Counted from the first letter of the stretch, positions 40,103-48,810 are shown. The stretch: 64,000 bases of DNA from Rhodococcus_G sp042879035 (GCF_042879035.1 NZ_JBIAOU010000007.1:190509-254508), one strand, 5' to 3'. Made by a program: numbers and translations. Notes: generated by a model from the sequence alone, not told the origin.

Positions 40103-40861
40103 GTGCCGTCGAGTACCGATCGCGAATCGGAGTTGTTGCAGGCGTTGGTCGAACTGGCCGACACGCTGGTCGACGACTACGACATCGCCGACCTCCTGCA
40201 CATGCTGGTCATTCGCTGTGTCGACCTCACCGGCGCGGTCGCGGCCGGCCTGATGCTCGCCAATCAGCGCGGCGGCCTCCAGGTACTCGCGTCCTCCACC
40301 GAACAGACCCGGCTGCTGGAACTGTTCCAGCTGCAGGTGGACGAGGGCCCGTGTCTGGAGGCCTTCGGCAGCGGCGAGACGGTGATCGTCGAGGACCTCT
40401 CCACCGAGGCGCAGCGCTGGCCCCGGTTCACCCCCGAGGCACTCGCGCAGGGATTCCGGTCGGTGCAGGCGCTGCCGCTGCGGCTACGGAAGCAGACGAT
40501 CGGCGCCCTGAACCTGTTCGGCGATCAGGTCGGCGTCCTCGCCCCACACGACCTGAAGCTCGCACGCGCCCTCGCGGACACCGCGACGATCGGCATCCTG
40601 CACGAGCGCGCCATCCGGCGGGCCGAGGTGCTGACCGAGCAGCTGCAGACCGCGTTGAACAACCGGATCACGATCGAGCAGGCCAAGGGCATCATCGCGC
40701 ACGCGGGCGACCTCGAGATGGGGCAGGCGTTCGAGGTGCTCCGCGACCACAGTCGCCGCACCAACACCCGCCTGTCGGCCATCGCCCACGACCTCGTCAC
40801 CGGCACGATCCGGGCAGCGGACCTCCTGTCCGGGAGCACGTCCTCCCCCGGGACGCCCTGA
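40103..40861 (+). CDS. GAF-ANTAR RNA-binding antiterminator, second copy
   Basis: 252 residues from the GTG at 40103, which has GGAG six bases upstream; an in-frame ATG at 40025, overlapping the previous stop by ATGA, would add 26 residues. GAF domain: LLHMLVIRCVDLTGAVAAGLML to GALNLFGDQVGVL. ANTAR domain: LNNRITIEQAKGIIAHAGDLEMGQAFEVLRDHSRRTNTRLSAIAHDLV. It differs clearly from the preceding paralogue. Two adjacent antiterminators of the same architecture are unusual; no ANTAR-type double hairpin was found in the window, so targets are elsewhere. Confidence 0.88.
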   Translation: MPSSTDRESELLQALVELADTLVDDYDIADLLHMLVIRCVDLTGAVAAGLMLANQRGGLQVLASSTEQTRLLELFQLQVDEGPCLEAFGSGETVIVEDLSTEAQRWPRFTPEALAQGFRSVQALPLRLRKQTIGALNLFGDQVGVLAPHDLKLARALADTATIGILHERAIRRAEVLTEQLQTALNNRITIEQAKGIIAHAGDLEMGQAFEVLRDHSRRTNTRLSAIAHDLVTGTIRAADLLSGSTSSPGTP

Positions 40862-40878
40862 CGGCTACCGTCGCCGGT

Positions 40879-41691
40879 GTGACCCGACTCGACCACTGGC
40901 TCCGGCCCTCGCCACCCCCGCCGACCGAACCGCCACTCGATGCGCGGGAGCGGCGCGCACTGTGGGTCGAGGTCACGATCGTCCTGCTCGTCACGTTCGG
41001 GCTGAGCGGGCTGTCCGGCGTCCTGTCGCTGATCGAGACCGCGATGGCGCCGGGCCAGCTGTCCGACCAGACGGTGGCGCTGAACACCTCACGGTCCAGC
41101 GTCGGCTGGATCGACCTGGCGCGGCAGCTTCTCGGGATCCTGCGGCTGTGCGCGTGGGCGGCGCTCGGGTTGTACCTGCTGTGGCGCAGCGGTCTGGGCC
41201 CCGAGAAGATCGGCCTCGGCCGCCACCCCCGCTGGCGCCGCGACCTGCTGCCCGGGGTCGGGTTGGCCGCGCTGATCGGGCTGCCGGGGCTGGTGCTGTA
41301 CCTCGTCGCGACCGCCGTCGGCGCGAATCTCACCGTGGTCCCGAGCACCGTCGACGACCACTGGTGGCGCCTGCCCGCCCTGGTGCTGTGGGCGCTGGCG
41401 AACTCCGCCGCCGAGGAAGTGCTCGTGGTCGCGTACCTGATCTCGCGGCTGCGCCGCCTCGGCTGGGGCGAGAACGCCGCGCTCGCCGCGTCCGCGCTCC
41501 TGCGCGGCAGCTACCACCTCTACCAGGGCCTCGGCGGGGGGCTCGGCAACGTCGTGATGGGGCTCGTGTTCGGCCGGTACTGGCAGCGGACCGGCAAACT
41601 CTGGCCGCTGGTCGTCGCGCACTGGCTGATCGACGCGGTCGCGTTCGTCGGATACACCCTGCTGCGGGGCCACGTCTCCTGGCTGCCCTGA
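40879..41691 (+). CDS. CPBP-family intramembrane metalloprotease
   Basis: 270 residues with about six to seven TM segments. The CPBP (ABI/Rce1-like) motifs are ANSAAEEVLVVAYLISRLRRLGW (EE-x-x-x-R-like motif 1) and HLYQGLGGGLGNVVMGLVFG (motif 2 His), then VVAHWLIDAVAF. These membrane proteases cleave prenylated or bacteriocin-like peptides; the bacterial substrate is unknown. The GTG at 40879 is close behind the GAF-ANTAR stop. It is followed by the LytR-CpsA-Psr gene 17 bp later. Confidence 0.85.
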   Translation: MTRLDHWLRPSPPPPTEPPLDARERRALWVEVTIVLLVTFGLSGLSGVLSLIETAMAPGQLSDQTVALNTSRSSVGWIDLARQLLGILRLCAWAALGLYLLWRSGLGPEKIGLGRHPRWRRDLLPGVGLAALIGLPGLVLYLVATAVGANLTVVPSTVDDHWWRLPALVLWALANSAAEEVLVVAYLISRLRRLGWGENAALAASALLRGSYHLYQGLGGGLGNVVMGLVFGRYWQRTGKLWPLVVAHWLIDAVAFVGYTLLRGHVSWLP

Positions 41692-41708
41692 CCAGTACAG
41701 TTTCTGGA

Positions 41709-43121
41709 GTGAACGGCGACGACCCCCGGTACCGAGACCCCCGTGACCCCGCGGCGGGCCGCGGCGCCGATCCCCGGCGGTCGCCGTACCCCGCTCAGAC
41801 CCCGGGTGGACGGGTGCCGCCGACTCAGTACCCACCGCGACGTCAGGTCCCGCCGCAGCAGCGGCCCCCGCAGCGCGGCGGCGCTCCGGTCGATCCGCGC
41901 CGCGCCGCGCCGCCGAACCCGGAGGGGACGCAGGTCATCCGCCGCGACGGGCGGTCCCCGGCGCCGGAACGCGCGTGGTCGAGGCAACCGGAGGCGTCCC
42001 CGCTCGCGCAGCGTTCCGCCGCGCCCCGGCAGGCCCCGCCGGGAGCATCCGGGTACGCGCCCACGCAGACCCCGCAGCCGCACACGGAACGAGCGCGTCC
42101 CCGCTCGGCGCCCCCGGCGCCGCCGCGAACGACACGTCCCCCGGCAGCCCCACCCGCCGAACCGCCTCGGCCGCGACGCCGGGCGCACTGGGGTCGCCGG
42201 ATCGGGCTGATCGTCCTCGCGGTGCTGGTGTTCACAGTCGGGGCGGTGGTCTACCTGGACCGCTCCCTGAACCGGGTCGACGCACTCGCCGACTACCCCG
42301 ACCGGATCGCGGACACGCCGGGCACGAACTGGCTGCTCGTCGGGTCCGACAGCCGCACCGGCCTGACGGCCGAGCAGGAGCAGGAACTCGCGACGGGCGG
42401 CGAACTCGACTCACAGCGCACCGACACGATCATGATCGTGCACATCCCGAAGAGCGGCGCCGCGACGATGGTGTCCATTCCTCGCGACTCGTACGTCCCG
42501 ATCCCCGGCTACGGCCGCGACAAGATCAACTCGTCGTTTGCACTCGGCGGCCCGCAACTCCTGGTGCAGACGGTCGAGGAGGCGACGGGCCTGCGGATGG
42601 ACCACTACGCGGAGATCGGGTTCGGCGGCTTCGCCGGCATCGTCGACGCGGTCGGCGGCGTGCACCTGTGCGTGCCGTACCCGATCGACGACCCGCTCGC
42701 GGGCGTCAACCTGCAGGCGGGATGCCAGGACCTCACCGGTGCCGAGTCGCTCGGCTTCGTCCGCAGTCGTGCCACCGCGCTGGCCGATCTGGATCGGATG
42801 AACAACCAGCGCCTGTTCATGTCCGCGATGCTGGCGAAGGCCACCAGCGTCAGCACCCTCGTCAACCCGTTCCGGCTGTGGCCCATGGTGACCAACGCGG
42901 CGAGCAGCCTGCAGGTCGACGAGGGCGATCACCTGTGGAACCTCGGCGGACTGGCGTGGGCGATGCGGGGCGACCCGGTGACCACGACCGTCCCCGTCGG
43001 GGGTTTCGAGGACGTCGACGGCTCCGGCAACGTGCTGCTGTGGGACCGGGAGAACGCGTCCCGGTTCTTCGAGGCCCTCGCCTCCGACGAGCCGGTCCCC
43101 GCGGACCTGCTGACGAACTGA
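41709..43121 (+). CDS. LytR-CpsA-Psr cell-wall ligase
   Basis: 470 residues: a long Pro/Arg/Gln-rich cytoplasmic region (about 1-160), one TM helix (GLIVLAVLVFTVGAVVYL), then an extracytoplasmic LCP domain. LCP signatures are LLVGSDSRTG, RTDTIMIVHIPKSG with Arg/Asp for phosphate and Mg, VSIPRDSYVPIPGYGRDKINSSFALGG, and GAESLGFVRSRATALADLDRM. LCP proteins attach lipid-linked polymers such as arabinogalactan to peptidoglycan. The GTG at 41709 may be leaderless: GGAG abuts it directly. The disordered N-terminus is a common actinobacterial feature and a likely phosphorylation target (inference). Confidence 0.92.
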   Translation: MNGDDPRYRDPRDPAAGRGADPRRSPYPAQTPGGRVPPTQYPPRRQVPPQQRPPQRGGAPVDPRRAAPPNPEGTQVIRRDGRSPAPERAWSRQPEASPLAQRSAAPRQAPPGASGYAPTQTPQPHTERARPRSAPPAPPRTTRPPAAPPAEPPRPRRRAHWGRRIGLIVLAVLVFTVGAVVYLDRSLNRVDALADYPDRIADTPGTNWLLVGSDSRTGLTAEQEQELATGGELDSQRTDTIMIVHIPKSGAATMVSIPRDSYVPIPGYGRDKINSSFALGGPQLLVQTVEEATGLRMDHYAEIGFGGFAGIVDAVGGVHLCVPYPIDDPLAGVNLQAGCQDLTGAESLGFVRSRATALADLDRMNNQRLFMSAMLAKATSVSTLVNPFRLWPMVTNAASSLQVDEGDHLWNLGGLAWAMRGDPVTTTVPVGGFEDVDGSGNVLLWDRENASRFFEALASDEPVPADLLTN

Positions 43122-43498
43122 CGGACCGGACGCCGACCACCTTCCTCCGTCCGTGACAGTCCGTAACACACACTTTCCGGGCAGGGTCGTCACCCCCGGG
43201 GCGGGGGCTCGCCGGCGCGGCGCATGGTGACGTCCGTCGCACCATCCGGAAACCGTTGCGTCCCGGCTCGTTCCGGCTCCATGCCCTCCACCCGTGCGGC
43301 CGACGAGCAGCCGAATGGCGAAAATCGTTCCAGGACAACATGATCGAACCTTCGTCGACCCCTCCCGCACCGATGAGGACCGCCACGGAGCGGCGCTTCC
43401 GGACCGGAATCGAAGGACGACCTCACTTAGGACACACTGCCCTCAATAAGGGTCCGCTTGGATGCGAACCCCCTCTGACCAGCGCTATCGTCCCCGTC
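43122..43498. other. 377-bp intergenic region before ferritin
   Basis: No convincing gene is seen. An open frame running into ferritin from 43256 has non-coding-like composition. The last 75 bp hold the probable ferritin promoter and a weak iron-box-like sequence (43427-43445). Confidence 0.6.
43427..43445. promoter_or_regulatory. Weak iron-box-like site upstream of ferritin
   Basis: TTAGGACACACTGCCCTCA agrees with the 19-bp IdeR consensus at 12 positions, with a perfect left TTAGG. In mycobacteria IdeR activates bfrB from several weak boxes, so the position fits, but the match alone is not strong. Confidence 0.35.
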
Positions 43499-44065
43499 AT
43501 GAGCGCACCGGAGGACATCAACCAGACGAAGTTCCATGCCCTTCTCCACGATCAGATCCGCCACGAGTTCAACGCGTCGCACCAGTACCTGGCGATCGCG
43601 GTCTACTTCGACAACGCCGACCTCCCCCAGCTGGCGAAGCACTTCTACGCGCAGTCGGTCGAGGAACGCAACCACGCGATGATGATGGTCCAGTACTTCC
43701 TCGACCGGGACATCGCTGTCGATCTGAGTGGAGTCGATCCGGTGCTCTCCCACTTCGAGAGCCCCCGCGAACCGCTCGCTCTCGCGCTCGCACAGGAGAA
43801 GACCGTCACCGAGCAGATCGTCCGGTTGGCGAGCACCGCCCGCGAGGAGGGCGACTACCTCGGCGAGCAGTTCATGCAGTGGTTCCTCAAGGAGCAGGTC
43901 GAGGAGGTCGCGTCGATGAACACCCTGCTGACCATCGCCGACCGCGCGGGCCTCAACCTGTTCGACCTGGAGAACTTCGTCGCCCGCGAGATCGGTGCCG
44001 CGGACGCGTTGGGTGCCGCAGCCAAGTCGACCGGCACGCCCGCCGTCGCCGGTGGCGCACTCTAG
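43499..44065 (+). CDS. bfrB: Ferritin (BfrB-type, non-heme)
   Basis: 188 residues of a ferritin cage subunit. Ferroxidase ligands are in HEFNASHQYLAIAVYF and VEERNHAMMMVQYFLDRD; a second Glu pair is in QEKTVTEQI and FLKEQVEEVASM. The heme-ligating Met of bacterioferritin is not apparent, and the sequence closely follows mycobacterial BfrB (AKHFYAQSVEERNHAMMM, GEQFMQWFLKEQ). It stores Fe(III) and limits Fenton chemistry. The C-terminal tail is Ala/Gly-rich. A hairpin repeat follows its stop. It is the last conserved gene before the lactate block. Confidence 0.93.
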   Translation: MSAPEDINQTKFHALLHDQIRHEFNASHQYLAIAVYFDNADLPQLAKHFYAQSVEERNHAMMMVQYFLDRDIAVDLSGVDPVLSHFESPREPLALALAQEKTVTEQIVRLASTAREEGDYLGEQFMQWFLKEQVEEVASMNTLLTIADRAGLNLFDLENFVAREIGAADALGAAAKSTGTPAVAGGAL

Positions 44066-44077
44066 GTGGCTCCGCCG

Positions 44078-44123
44078 CCTGTGCGTGCGCGTGGTGGCCA
44101 GGGCTACCGAGGTCACGCACAGG
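44078..44123. repeat. Long hairpin repeat, copy 2 (related to 9225-9272)
   Basis: Arms CCTGTGCGTG (44078-44087) and CACGCACAGG (44114-44123) enclose a loop containing GTGGTGGCCAGGGCTACCG, almost the same as the loop of the copy at 9225. It lies between the convergent ferritin and GntR genes, overlapping the last codons of GntR. Here it could be a two-way terminator. Confidence 0.68.
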
Positions 44124-44832
44124 GGCTGATTCCCTCGTAGTAGCCGCGGATGTGGTCGAGGATCCGACGCTCCGCCAGTTGCGGGTCACCGGCCTCGACG
44201 GCCTCGATCAGGCCGCGATGCTCGTGACGGAGACGGGCGCAGGTCGTCGGCCACCGGGCGGCGTCGACGCCGCCGACCACGTACGCCTCGATCGACTCCC
44301 GCAGGCCCGCCATCATCGCGGCGACCACCTGGTTCCCGGCCGCGTCGGCGAGGGTGACGTGGAACTGCGCGTCGAGAATCAGGAACTCGGACGCGGACAG
44401 CGCGCCGTCGTCCATCGAGTCCAACAACTCCACGGCGGCGTCGAGGCCCGGGGCCGGCCGCCGCGCGGCGAGGGTCCGCACCACCTCGGATTCGAGAACG
44501 AGACGGGTCTGCACCACGTCGGACACCGGAAAGCCCTGCGCGGCAACCTGCATGCGCATCAGCATCGACATGCCCCCGGTCGGCCGCGCGACGATCATCG
44601 CGCCCGCGTTGGGGCCCGAGCCGGTCTGGGCGCGCAGCAGGCCCAGCGCCTCCATCACCCGCAGTGCCTCCCGCACCGACGATCGTCCGACGCCCAGTTC
44701 CGCGGCGAGCGCGCGTTCGCCCGGCAGGCGTTGCCCCGGGCGGACCTCCCCCGCGACGAGCATCTGTTCGAGCCGGGCGAGTACCTGCTCCCATGCGCGG
44801 GTGCCGGACTGCGGGGACGACTGATCGGACAT
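44113..44832 (-). CDS. GntR-family (FadR/FCD) regulator of lactate utilisation
   Basis: 239 residues. A winged HTH (PGQRLPGERALAAELGVGRSSVREALRVMEALGLLRAQ) is followed by an all-helical FCD ligand domain with metal-site His residues (DAQFHVTLADAAGNQVV, RLRHEHRGLIEAVEAGD). This is the architecture of LldR/LutR-type lactate-responsive repressors. It is divergent from lutABC; two perfect palindromes TGTGGTCTGACCACA lie in the shared region. It should repress lutABC and itself without lactate. The ATG at 44832 gives the family's normal N-terminus; an upstream in-frame start would read through an operator. Confidence 0.9.
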   Translation of the reverse strand: MSDQSSPQSGTRAWEQVLARLEQMLVAGEVRPGQRLPGERALAAELGVGRSSVREALRVMEALGLLRAQTGSGPNAGAMIVARPTGGMSMLMRMQVAAQGFPVSDVVQTRLVLESEVVRTLAARRPAPGLDAAVELLDSMDDGALSASEFLILDAQFHVTLADAAGNQVVAAMMAGLRESIEAYVVGGVDAARWPTTCARLRHEHRGLIEAVEAGDPQLAERRILDHIRGYYEGISPCA

Positions 44833-44865
44833 GGGGACCGAGCCTAGGTGGTGACGGGTGTGCCG

Positions 44866-44880
44866 TGTGGTCTGACCACA
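44866..44880. promoter_or_regulatory. GntR/LutR-type operator 1
   Basis: A perfect 15-bp palindrome TGTGGTCTGACCACA, 34 bp upstream of the GntR start. It contains the FadR-subfamily core TGGTCTGACCA, identical to operator 2. Confidence 0.82.
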
Positions 44881-44955
44881 GCACCGTACCCGAGGCCCCG
44901 CACCGATGTCGAGACTCGGATCCCGGTCTTGCCACACCACCCCGACCGTGGGTTA

Positions 44956-44972
44956 GTGTGGTCTGACCACAC
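44956..44972. promoter_or_regulatory. GntR/LutR-type operator 2
   Basis: A perfect 17-bp palindrome GTGTGGTCTGACCACAC, 20 bp upstream of lutA. Its centre is 91 bp from that of operator 1, close to nine helical turns, which would allow looping (inference). Confidence 0.82.
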
Positions 44973-44992
44973 CGACGACCGCGGAGATCCAC

Positions 44993-45748
44993 ATGCGTAT
45001 CGCGCTGTTCGCCACCTGCCTCGGGGACACCCTATTCCCGGACGCCGTCAAGGCCACCGCCCGCCTGCTCACCCGGCTCGGGCACGACGTCGTCTTCCCG
45101 CCCGGCCAGACCTGTTGCGGCCAGATGCACGTCAACACCGGCTACCAGCCCGACGCGCTGCCGCTGGTCGCGAACTACGCCGACGAGTTCGGCGATCCGT
45201 CGATCGACGTGGTCGTCGCACCGTCCGGGTCGTGCGTGGGCTCGATCCGGCACCAGCACGAGATCGTCGCGTCCCGCTACGGCAGCCCCGCGTTGCGCGA
45301 GCGCGTCGACACGGTGAAGACGAAGACGTACGAACTGTCCGAACTGCTCGTCGACGTCCTCGGTGTGACCGATGTCGGGGCGTGGTTCCCACACCGCGTC
45401 ACGTACCACCCCACCTGTCACTCCCTCCGGATGCTCCGGGTCGACGACAAACCCCTCCGGCTGCTGCGCGCGGTCCGCGACATCGACCTGGTCGAGCTCC
45501 CCGAGGCCGACTCCTGCTGCGGATTCGGCGGCACCTTCGCGATCAAGAACGCCGAGACGTCGACCGCGATGCTCGCGGACAAGATCCGCAACGTCGCGGG
45601 CACCGGGGCCGACTCCCTGTGCGCCGGTGACTCGTCCTGCCTGATGCACATCGGCGGCGGCATGTCCCGGCTTCAGATGGGGACCCGCACAATTCATCTC
45701 GCCGAGATCCTGGCGTCCACCGAGCCCGCCCTGGAGGTCTCCGCATGA
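44993..45748 (+). CDS. lutA: L-lactate utilisation protein A (Fe-S, CCG domains)
   Basis: 251 residues with two Cys-rich CCG repeats: TCCGQMHVNTGY then HPTCHS, and DSCCGFGG then SSCLMHIGGGM. LutA (YkgE) is a subunit of the iron-sulfur L-lactate dehydrogenase complex LutABC that oxidises lactate to pyruvate. The CCG domains resemble heterodisulfide reductase subunit B. It is the first gene of the operon, with operator 2 just upstream. Its stop overlaps lutB by ATGA. All expected Cys are present. Confidence 0.95.
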   Translation: MRIALFATCLGDTLFPDAVKATARLLTRLGHDVVFPPGQTCCGQMHVNTGYQPDALPLVANYADEFGDPSIDVVVAPSGSCVGSIRHQHEIVASRYGSPALRERVDTVKTKTYELSELLVDVLGVTDVGAWFPHRVTYHPTCHSLRMLRVDDKPLRLLRAVRDIDLVELPEADSCCGFGGTFAIKNAETSTAMLADKIRNVAGTGADSLCAGDSSCLMHIGGGMSRLQMGTRTIHLAEILASTEPALEVSA

Positions 45749-47259
45749 GCTCCGTGAGCCTGGGTCTGCCCGCCGTTCCGCCGCGCGCACCGCAGGGTGT
45801 CGGGTTCCTGCGCGGCACCGAGACGTTCCCGAAGGCGGCGCACCACGAACTCGCCAACGCCCAGCTGCGCCGCAACATCGGCAAGGCCACGCACACGATC
45901 CGCGCCAAACGACTGCGCGTGACGGGTGAACTCCCCGACTGGGAGGCCTTGCGCGACAGCGGTTCCGCCATCAAAACCGAGGCGATGAACCGGCTTCCGG
46001 AACTGCTCGAGCAGCTCGAGGAGGCGGTCACCGCCCGCGGCGGTGTCGTGCACTGGGCGGCGGACGCCACCGAGGCCAACGCCATCGTCACCGACCTGGT
46101 CCGTGCGACCGGCTCCACCGAGGTCATCAAGGTCAAGTCGATGGCCACGCAGGAGATCGAACTCAACGAGCACCTCGAGTCCCACGGCATCACCGCCTAC
46201 GAAACGGATCTCGCCGAACTGATCGTGCAGCTCGGCCACGACAAGCCGTCGCACATCCTGGTGCCCGCGATCCACCGCAACCGCTCGGAGATCCGCGAGA
46301 TCTTCCTGCGGGAGATGCGCGGCGTCGACCCCGACCTCGACGACAACCCGGCGCACCTCGCCGCGGCGGCCCGGAAGTTCCTGCGCCACAAGTTCATGAC
46401 CGTCCCCGTGGCGGTGTCCGGCGCGAACTTCGGCATCGCCGAGACCGGCACCCTCGGCGTCGTGGAGTCCGAGGGCAACGGACGCATGTGCCTGACGATG
46501 CCGCAGACGCTGATCACCGTGATGGGCATCGAGAAGGTCCTGCCCCGGTTCGCGGACCTCGAGGTGTTCCTGCAGCTGCTGCCGCGGTCGTCGACCGGGG
46601 AACGGATGAACCCGTACACCTCGATGTGGACCGGCGTCACCCCCGGCGACGGGCCGCAGGAGTTCCACCTGGTGCTGCTCGACAACGGCCGCACCGCCGC
46701 CCTCGCCGACGAGATCGGACGGCAGGCGCTGCACTGCATCCGCTGCTCGGCGTGCCTGAACGTGTGCCCGGTCTACGAGCGCACCGGCGGGCACGCCTAC
46801 GGCTCCACGTACCCGGGGCCGATCGGTGCGGTGCTCACACCGCAACTGGCCGGGATGGACGCCGACGACGACCCCAATGCGACGCTGCCGTTCGCGTCGA
46901 GCCTGTGCGGCGCCTGCTTCGACGCCTGCCCGGTCAAGATCGACATCCCGTCACTGCTGGTCGAACTGCGTCACCAGAAGGTCGAGAAGGCCGGACTGAC
47001 GGCCGAGCGGGTCGCGATGAAGGCGGCGTCGGTGGCGATGACGTCGGCCACGCGATTCACCCTGGCGCAGAAGGCCGCCGGGCTGGGCCGGCTCGCGGCG
47101 GGCCGAAAGGGGAAGATCTCCACGCTGCCGCCACCGCTGAACGGCTGGACCGCCGCCCGCGACATCCCGGCACCGCCGAAGCAGACGTTCCGGCAGTGGT
47201 GGGACTCGGACGAAGGCCGGGCGGCACTGGACGCGGCACGGGAAGAGGGACGCAGATGA
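45745..47259 (+). CDS. lutB: L-lactate utilisation protein B (ferredoxin-type Fe-S)
   Basis: 504 residues: an N-terminal LUD domain (HHELANAQLRRNIGKATHTI, ANFGIAETGTLGVVESEGNGRM) followed by two [4Fe-4S] motifs, CIRCSACLNVCPVY near residue 331 and CGACFDACPVKID near residue 391. It carries electrons within the LutABC complex, probably to the quinone pool. It overlaps lutA and lutC by ATGA at both ends. Length and motifs are standard for YkgF/LutB. Confidence 0.95.
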   Translation: MSSVSLGLPAVPPRAPQGVGFLRGTETFPKAAHHELANAQLRRNIGKATHTIRAKRLRVTGELPDWEALRDSGSAIKTEAMNRLPELLEQLEEAVTARGGVVHWAADATEANAIVTDLVRATGSTEVIKVKSMATQEIELNEHLESHGITAYETDLAELIVQLGHDKPSHILVPAIHRNRSEIREIFLREMRGVDPDLDDNPAHLAAAARKFLRHKFMTVPVAVSGANFGIAETGTLGVVESEGNGRMCLTMPQTLITVMGIEKVLPRFADLEVFLQLLPRSSTGERMNPYTSMWTGVTPGDGPQEFHLVLLDNGRTAALADEIGRQALHCIRCSACLNVCPVYERTGGHAYGSTYPGPIGAVLTPQLAGMDADDDPNATLPFASSLCGACFDACPVKIDIPSLLVELRHQKVEKAGLTAERVAMKAASVAMTSATRFTLAQKAAGLGRLAAGRKGKISTLPPPLNGWTAARDIPAPPKQTFRQWWDSDEGRAALDAAREEGRR

Positions 47260-47879
47260 GTTCGCGGGAGACGATCCTGTCGCGGATCCGGGACGCGCAG
47301 ACGCTGGCACCGCCTGCGCCGCAAGAGATTCCCCGCGACTACCGGACCGGCCGGGTGATGCCGGACGCCGAACGCGTGGACCTGCTCGTCGACCGGCTCG
47401 TCGACTACAAGGCCACGGTGCACCGGTGCGCGCCGGACGACCTCCCGGCCACCGTGGCCCGGGTGCTCGGCGACATCGGCGCCCGCCGTGTCGGTGTTCC
47501 CGCGGGACTGGACGATTCGTGGCTGTCGGGGTTCGCCGGCGAGGTCGTGGTGGACTCGGCCGACATCCCGGCGCCGCGGTTGGCGGAGCTGGACGCCGTC
47601 GTCACGGCGTCGACCGTCACCTGCGCCGAAACCGGCACCATCTTCCTCGACGGCAGCGCCGACCAAGGGCGACGGGCGCTCACCCTGGTCCCGGACGTGC
47701 ACGTGTGCGTCGTCTCCGTCGACACCGTCGAGGTCGGGGTGCCCGAGGCCCTTGCGCGCCTCGTCCCGGACCGGCCGACCACCCTGATCAGCGGACCGTC
47801 GGCGACCTCCGACATCGAACTCGAACGGGTCGAGGGCGTGCACGGCCCCCGCAACCTGCACGTCGTCATAGTGCGCTGA
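47256..47879 (+). CDS. lutC: L-lactate utilisation protein C (LUD domain)
   Basis: 207 residues with a LUD domain ending in TASTVTCAETGTIFLDGS, LTLVPDVHVCVV, LISGPSATSDIELERVEGVHGPRNLHVVIV, the typical LutC/YkgG C-terminus. It is the third subunit of the lactate oxidation complex. The ATG at 47256 overlaps lutB. The gene ends only about 10 bp before the low-quality poly-G tract, but its own reading frame is intact and complete to the stop. Confidence 0.94.
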   Translation: MSSRETILSRIRDAQTLAPPAPQEIPRDYRTGRVMPDAERVDLLVDRLVDYKATVHRCAPDDLPATVARVLGDIGARRVGVPAGLDDSWLSGFAGEVVVDSADIPAPRLAELDAVVTASTVTCAETGTIFLDGSADQGRRALTLVPDVHVCVVSVDTVEVGVPEALARLVPDRPTTLISGPSATSDIELERVEGVHGPRNLHVVIVR

Positions 47880-47889
47880 AGGCGCAGTG

Positions 47890-48108
47890 GTGGGGGGGGG
47901 GGGGGGGCCGGGGGGGGGGGGGGGGCGCGGCGCCGCGCCGGCGGGGGGGGGGGGGGAGGGCGGTCGGGGGAGGGNNNNNNNNNNGGGGGGCCGCCGCGCC
48001 CCCCCCCTCCCCCCCGCCCGCCCGGCCGCAATTCAAACGCAACCCCGCCGCGGGGTTCGGGCGGGGGGGGGGGGGGGCCCCGGCCGCCCCCCCCCCCCCC
48101 CCCCCCCC
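47890..48108. other. Assembly gap: poly-G tract, 10 Ns, poly-C tract
   Basis: From about 47890 the plus strand is nearly all G. Ten Ns stand at 47975-47984, and after a GC-rich island (about 47985-48065) the sequence is nearly all C until 48108. The flanks GCGCAGTGGTGGGG and CCCCACCACTGCGC are inverted copies. The pattern looks like sequencing artefact on both sides of a hard hairpin, not biology. Anything read inside it is unreliable. Confidence 0.9.
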
Positions 48109-48714
48109 CACCACTGCGCGGAGCGCCTTGCGGGGGCGGTACTCGACGATGGTGAAGGCCAGGGAGACGTAGCGTTCGACGAGGTCGTTCTGGGAGAGTG
48201 CGCCGTCCGGCCGGTACCACTCGGCGATCGCGTTGCAGGTCGCGATGATCGTGCGCCGGGCGTCGTCGGGATACGGCGTCAGGAACTGCCCGTCGGCCAG
48301 TCCACGCTCGATGATGCTGCGGAACCGGTCGGTGGCCTGCACCTCGTGGTCCCGGTACCGCTGCTCGTGCTCCGGATCGAGGTTGCGGCGTTCGGTCAGG
48401 CCGATGCTGCTCTTGGCGGGGTGCGTGGCCCGGAAGCGGACGGTCGCCTCGACCAGAGCCTCGAGCTGCTCACCCGGATCGTCGCCCGCCGTCGCCAGCG
48501 CCTGGTGGCAGGCGTCGGCATAGGCGGCTAGGCCGTCGTCGAGGAGTGCGACGAGCAATTCCTGCTTGCTCCGGTAGTAGTAGTACAGCGCTGACAGGCT
48601 CAGCCCTGCGCGCTGGGCGATGGTGCGGATGGTGGTCGCCGCGTAGCCACGCTCGGTGAACTCGGCACGGGCCGCTTCGAGAATGGCGACCTGGCCGGGC
48701 GGTTGCGTGCGCAC
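48109..48714 (-). CDS. TetR-family regulator of the beta-oxidation operon (3' end lost in assembly gap)
   Basis: About 200 residues are readable from the GTG at 48714: VAILEAARAEFTERGYAATTIRTIAQRAGLSLSALYYYYRSKQELLVALL is a TetR HTH, followed by a helical C-terminal domain that runs to EYRPRKALRAVV and then into the poly-G artefact. The true stop is therefore not visible, though the domain looks nearly complete. It is divergent from the ligase/acyl-CoA dehydrogenase/thiolase operon across two related sites at 48811 and 48896. FadR/KstR-like repression released by acyl-CoA is a reasonable guess. Confidence 0.82.
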
Positions 48715-48810
48715 TGGTCTCCGATCGGTGGAAAAGTGTCCGGGGCGACCCTCGGATGATCGACGACGTTCATTCAAGCACGCGGTCGAGGCGGAGCCGA
48801 AGGGCTCTCC

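Noticed and set aside
43256..43498. N-terminal extension of ferritin from an upstream in-frame ATG
   Set aside because: The extra 81 residues do not resemble any ferritin extension and would span the promoter region; MSAPEDINQTKFHALL at 43499 is the normal family start.
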